From an uncultured Porphyromonadaceae bacterium (lineage in GTDB: Bacteria > Bacteroidota > Bacteroidia > Bacteroidales > Muribaculaceae): 64,000 nt of DNA. The notes below the pieces were generated by a model that saw nothing but the letters and a program-made list of their open reading frames with translations, made no database searches and was not told the DNA's origin. Positions 62,801-64,000 of the stretch are shown here, piece by piece. Both the position numbers and the translations under genes were made by a program. How positions within the stretch are numbered: position 1 is the stretch's first letter; each line of letters starts with the position of its first letter. The stretch spans positions 6,662-70,661 of the forward strand of contig CABUIC010000012.1 of NCBI GenBank assembly GCA_902491515.1, given 5' to 3'.

Positions 62801-63808
62801 ATCATGCCCGACCAGCTCCCCCACATCTTCGACAGGAGCTACCGCACGCCGCGAGGGTCGGACATCTCGGACGGCACCGGCATAGGTCTCTATCTCGTCA
62901 AGCATTTCGCCGAGCTCCACGGCGGTTCCGTCAGCGTCGAAAGCACCGTCGGAGAAGGGTCGGAATTCAGGATCACCCTTCCACTGAAGGCCTCGGAAGC
63001 CGTAATCCACCCCAAAACACGCACGGCGCCACGGCTTACCCCCTCGCCCGACGACAAGCGTCCGAGAGTACTGATAGTGGACGACAACGAGGACGTCCTG
63101 ACCTTCATAGCCTCCGTCCTCGAACCGGAATACCACTGTGCGTGCGCCACTTCGGGCACCGAGGGGCTGGAGATGGCCGGCACCTTCCGTCCCGACCTGA
63201 TAATCACCGACGAGAAAATGCCGGGAATGACGGGCCTTGAAATGTCCCGGAAACTCAAATCCACGCCGGCCACAGCCTCCATCTCGATAATAATGCTCAC
63301 GGCTATGGGCTCCAACGAACTCGAGAGCCGGAGCATCAGCGCTGGGATAGACCTCTATATGGTCAAGCCCTTCGACCCGGCGATGCTCAAGGCCCGCGTG
63401 GAAGCACTCCTGAGGCGCAAAGCGGAAATCCGCCGCGCCGCCCGTATCGAGGAGCTCACCGCCGCAAAGCCTATCGAGGTGGTGAGCGACAGCGAGCGGG
63501 CGCTCGCCAGAATCACGGAAATCGTCGAGAAACAGCTGTCCTCTCCGCAGCTGTCAGTGGCATTCCTCTGCCAGGAGTCCGGAATGCAGTCAAAGCAGCT
63601 TTACCGCCTGATTAAGAAATACCTCGACCTCACACCCGTGGAATATATCAGGAAAGTACGCCTCGACAAAGCCGCCAGCCTCCTCGAAAAAGGCAATCTC
63701 ACAGTCAGCGAAGTGATGTACGCCGTAGGCTTCAACTCCCCCTCCTACTTCTCGAAATGCTTCTCAGCCCGCTTCGGCGTCCGCCCCGCGGAGTACGCCA
63801 AAAAATAA
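59891..63808 (+). CDS. Hybrid two-component system regulator of the galactan PUL
   Basis: A 1305-residue one-protein sensor-regulator spanning the inner membrane. Signal peptide about 1-21; periplasmic two-component-type propeller repeats ('GGEAWIGSNQGL', 'GSLWLGTNNGLF', 'GRLWIGSLNGLY' and others to about 650); Y_Y_Y domain (about 680-760); transmembrane helix (about 762-786); histidine kinase with His818 in 'NISHDLKTPLSM', N- and G-boxes ('DKGIGI', 'DGTGIGLYLVK'); receiver domain with phosphoacceptor Asp1107 in 'IITDEKMPGMTG'; AraC-type helix-turn-helix (about 1205-1305). The ATG at 59891 is preferred over an upstream in-frame start that would cross the promoter. It should bind galactan oligosaccharides in the periplasm and switch on the divergent operon. 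Confidence 0.95.
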   Translation: MKTISILLLLVTLGFAAAFATPLTPGAPLSWANYHIDTPPGAVYALHQARGGEAWIGSNQGLYTFDGFHAHPVSGTDGHVFAAQIYSIIEEPDGSLWLGTNNGLFKYLASDRLIHRVEGSFPNEIRTMTSDNRGRLWIGSLNGLYVYDPVTGSLKDISPTIPHRAVYALLVSATDGSIYVGTYDGLCRIDPQSGSSEPVNLGAPRGAEGNTFVNALIEDRTDAALYIGTEGALIRYRLLSGETERIDALDGNSVKAIAIYGRNIAAGTDNGLYMLDGPKITGCSRHDSRTTNSIADNVIWTLMTDRDGNLWAGTGAGLSIAEGESAVRRIALAEITGSGEGQTVYSIFRDRKRRLWLGGSNGLISAPEGLTPNASASAVNWYGPNSPTHPLAHNRVRAVGESSDGRLWVAGDGGLNLLDERSGRFRRMRIFDHEHTHNANWAYAIAEDSAARALWVGCYLGGVFRLDMDRLESSSTGICEADTALTAECGALANNLISNIVRDKEGKLWILLFRDGAVACVDPEGHHPTGRFDITKATGGWATLIAPDAGGGIWVGYDGGGVVHIDSGGNIGRPVPLGRPHHPSGVLYAMAPVGRELWVATGDGVHAVDTETGKSRLLPLPDNTYSSIYFDRLTNSVLLGTTDAIVQADPRRISARRGAREIRIVRVTVGGKSLNPTAPRIEVPYGAGALSLELATYDYSPNTFERFAYRTSRDSAWTLLPPHRNEIVVSGLSPGRHVLEMRLGDDDTTLRSVTVEMLPPWYLSMGFRIVWACLAVGAGLAIFLVTRRRSIRNLRRLEQKNALEKAEERLNFLTNISHDLKTPLSMIIGPLSRVADGTHSDRETTQAITTAYDNALRLNRLLSHTLDASRLDAATDSAAVTRPTDISALVRRLADNCASAYPACSFRLEESGPEHIITDVDPGKFESIVSNLLSNAIKYSPAGKADITLSLSTDRSAGTFTLGVADKGIGIMPDQLPHIFDRSYRTPRGSDISDGTGIGLYLVKHFAELHGGSVSVESTVGEGSEFRITLPLKASEAVIHPKTRTAPRLTPSPDDKRPRVLIVDDNEDVLTFIASVLEPEYHCACATSGTEGLEMAGTFRPDLIITDEKMPGMTGLEMSRKLKSTPATASISIIMLTAMGSNELESRSISAGIDLYMVKPFDPAMLKARVEALLRRKAEIRRAARIEELTAAKPIEVVSDSERALARITEIVEKQLSSPQLSVAFLCQESGMQSKQLYRLIKKYLDLTPVEYIRKVRLDKAASLLEKGNLTVSEVMYAVGFNSPSYFSKCFSARFGVRPAEYAKK

Positions 63809-64000
63809 TAGCGCCCCTTCATTTCAACCAACCATATATATTCTTAATATCCAACAAAATGCAGTAGGGACGTGCCATTGCACGTCCGCCCCGCCGATAG
63901 TAATCTATATCTTGTGGCGCGGTCCTTATATCACCGATGTGTAACTAGGGATATTCAGTTAATGGCCTCAAACGCACTTAGGGAGAATGGCTAAGAATGG
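63809..64000. other. Intergenic tail of the window
   Basis: 192 bp after the HTCS stop. It holds the REP-like palindrome at 63864-63887 and AT-rich sequence; no terminator with a clear stem and T-run and no gene was recognised. Confidence 0.5.
63864..63887 (+). repeat. REP-like palindrome, copy 4
   Basis: GTAGGGACGTGCCATTGCACGTCC: the arms GACGTGC/GCACGTC pair perfectly around CATT. It shares the GTAGG flank and overall design with copies 1-3 but has different inner bases, with pairing preserved. Confidence 0.8.

Overview
The window looks like a piece of a Bacteroidales chromosome, most likely from a GC-rich gut lineage such as Muribaculaceae. The evidence is a complete SusC/SusD polysaccharide utilisation locus (PUL) with a hybrid two-component regulator, many SPII and SPI signal peptides, a C-terminal sorting-type domain on a secreted protease, no recognisable Shine-Dalgarno dependence, and several promoters of the Bacteroidetes type (TTG about 20 nt upstream of TAnnTTTG). 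Family assignment is inference; no rRNA or tRNA gene was seen.

Bases 1-24,250 are mostly housekeeping. They hold a hypothetical gene, the phosphatidylethanolamine pair psd-pssA, a DUF4834 membrane protein, and gap with a strong terminator followed by a 9-bp tandem repeat. Next come a DUF2807 lipoprotein and two metal systems on the minus strand: a secreted beta-propeller with a CopA-type ATPase that carries a second metal-binding domain at its C-terminus, and a ZntA-like ATPase with a Fur-family regulator. A secreted subtilisin, a THUMP-domain RNA methyltransferase with a repetitive charged tail, purD, a membrane protein, pdxB, outer-membrane phospholipase A, pyrH-frr, nadB, a DUF4294 protein and a XerD-type recombinase follow. 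Palindromic REP-like elements occupy the spacers.

Bases 24,250-35,100 hold the 2-oxoacid:ferredoxin oxidoreductase korAB, a TolC/HlyD/two-permease exporter with no ATPase gene beside it, and three consecutive FKBP-type prolyl isomerases (cytosolic, periplasmic, lipoprotein).

Bases 35,195-44,830 form an accessory alpha-glucan-like region. On the minus strand a GH87-like beta-helix glycosidase is translationally coupled to a regulator of the DUF6377 type that lacks its usual N-terminal half. On the plus strand a frameshifted secreted protein is coupled to a GH97 alpha-glucosidase. Then come an unknown secreted protein and a Sel1-repeat protein, ending in a 102-bp nested hairpin element.

Bases 45,004-63,808 are a beta-1,4-galactan PUL. 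On the minus strand, from one promoter, run a GH-A clan glycosidase, SusC, SusD, a SusE-like surface lipoprotein, GH53 endo-galactanase, GH2 beta-galactosidase, galK and galM. A divergent hybrid two-component system (HTCS) gene faces it. The 138-bp spacer holds both promoters and a perfect 13-bp direct repeat with a 21-bp period that abuts the PUL -33 element, which is a strong candidate for the HTCS operator. Together the genes would bind and cut galactan at the surface, import oligosaccharides, release galactose in the periplasm, and mutarotate and phosphorylate it in the cytoplasm.
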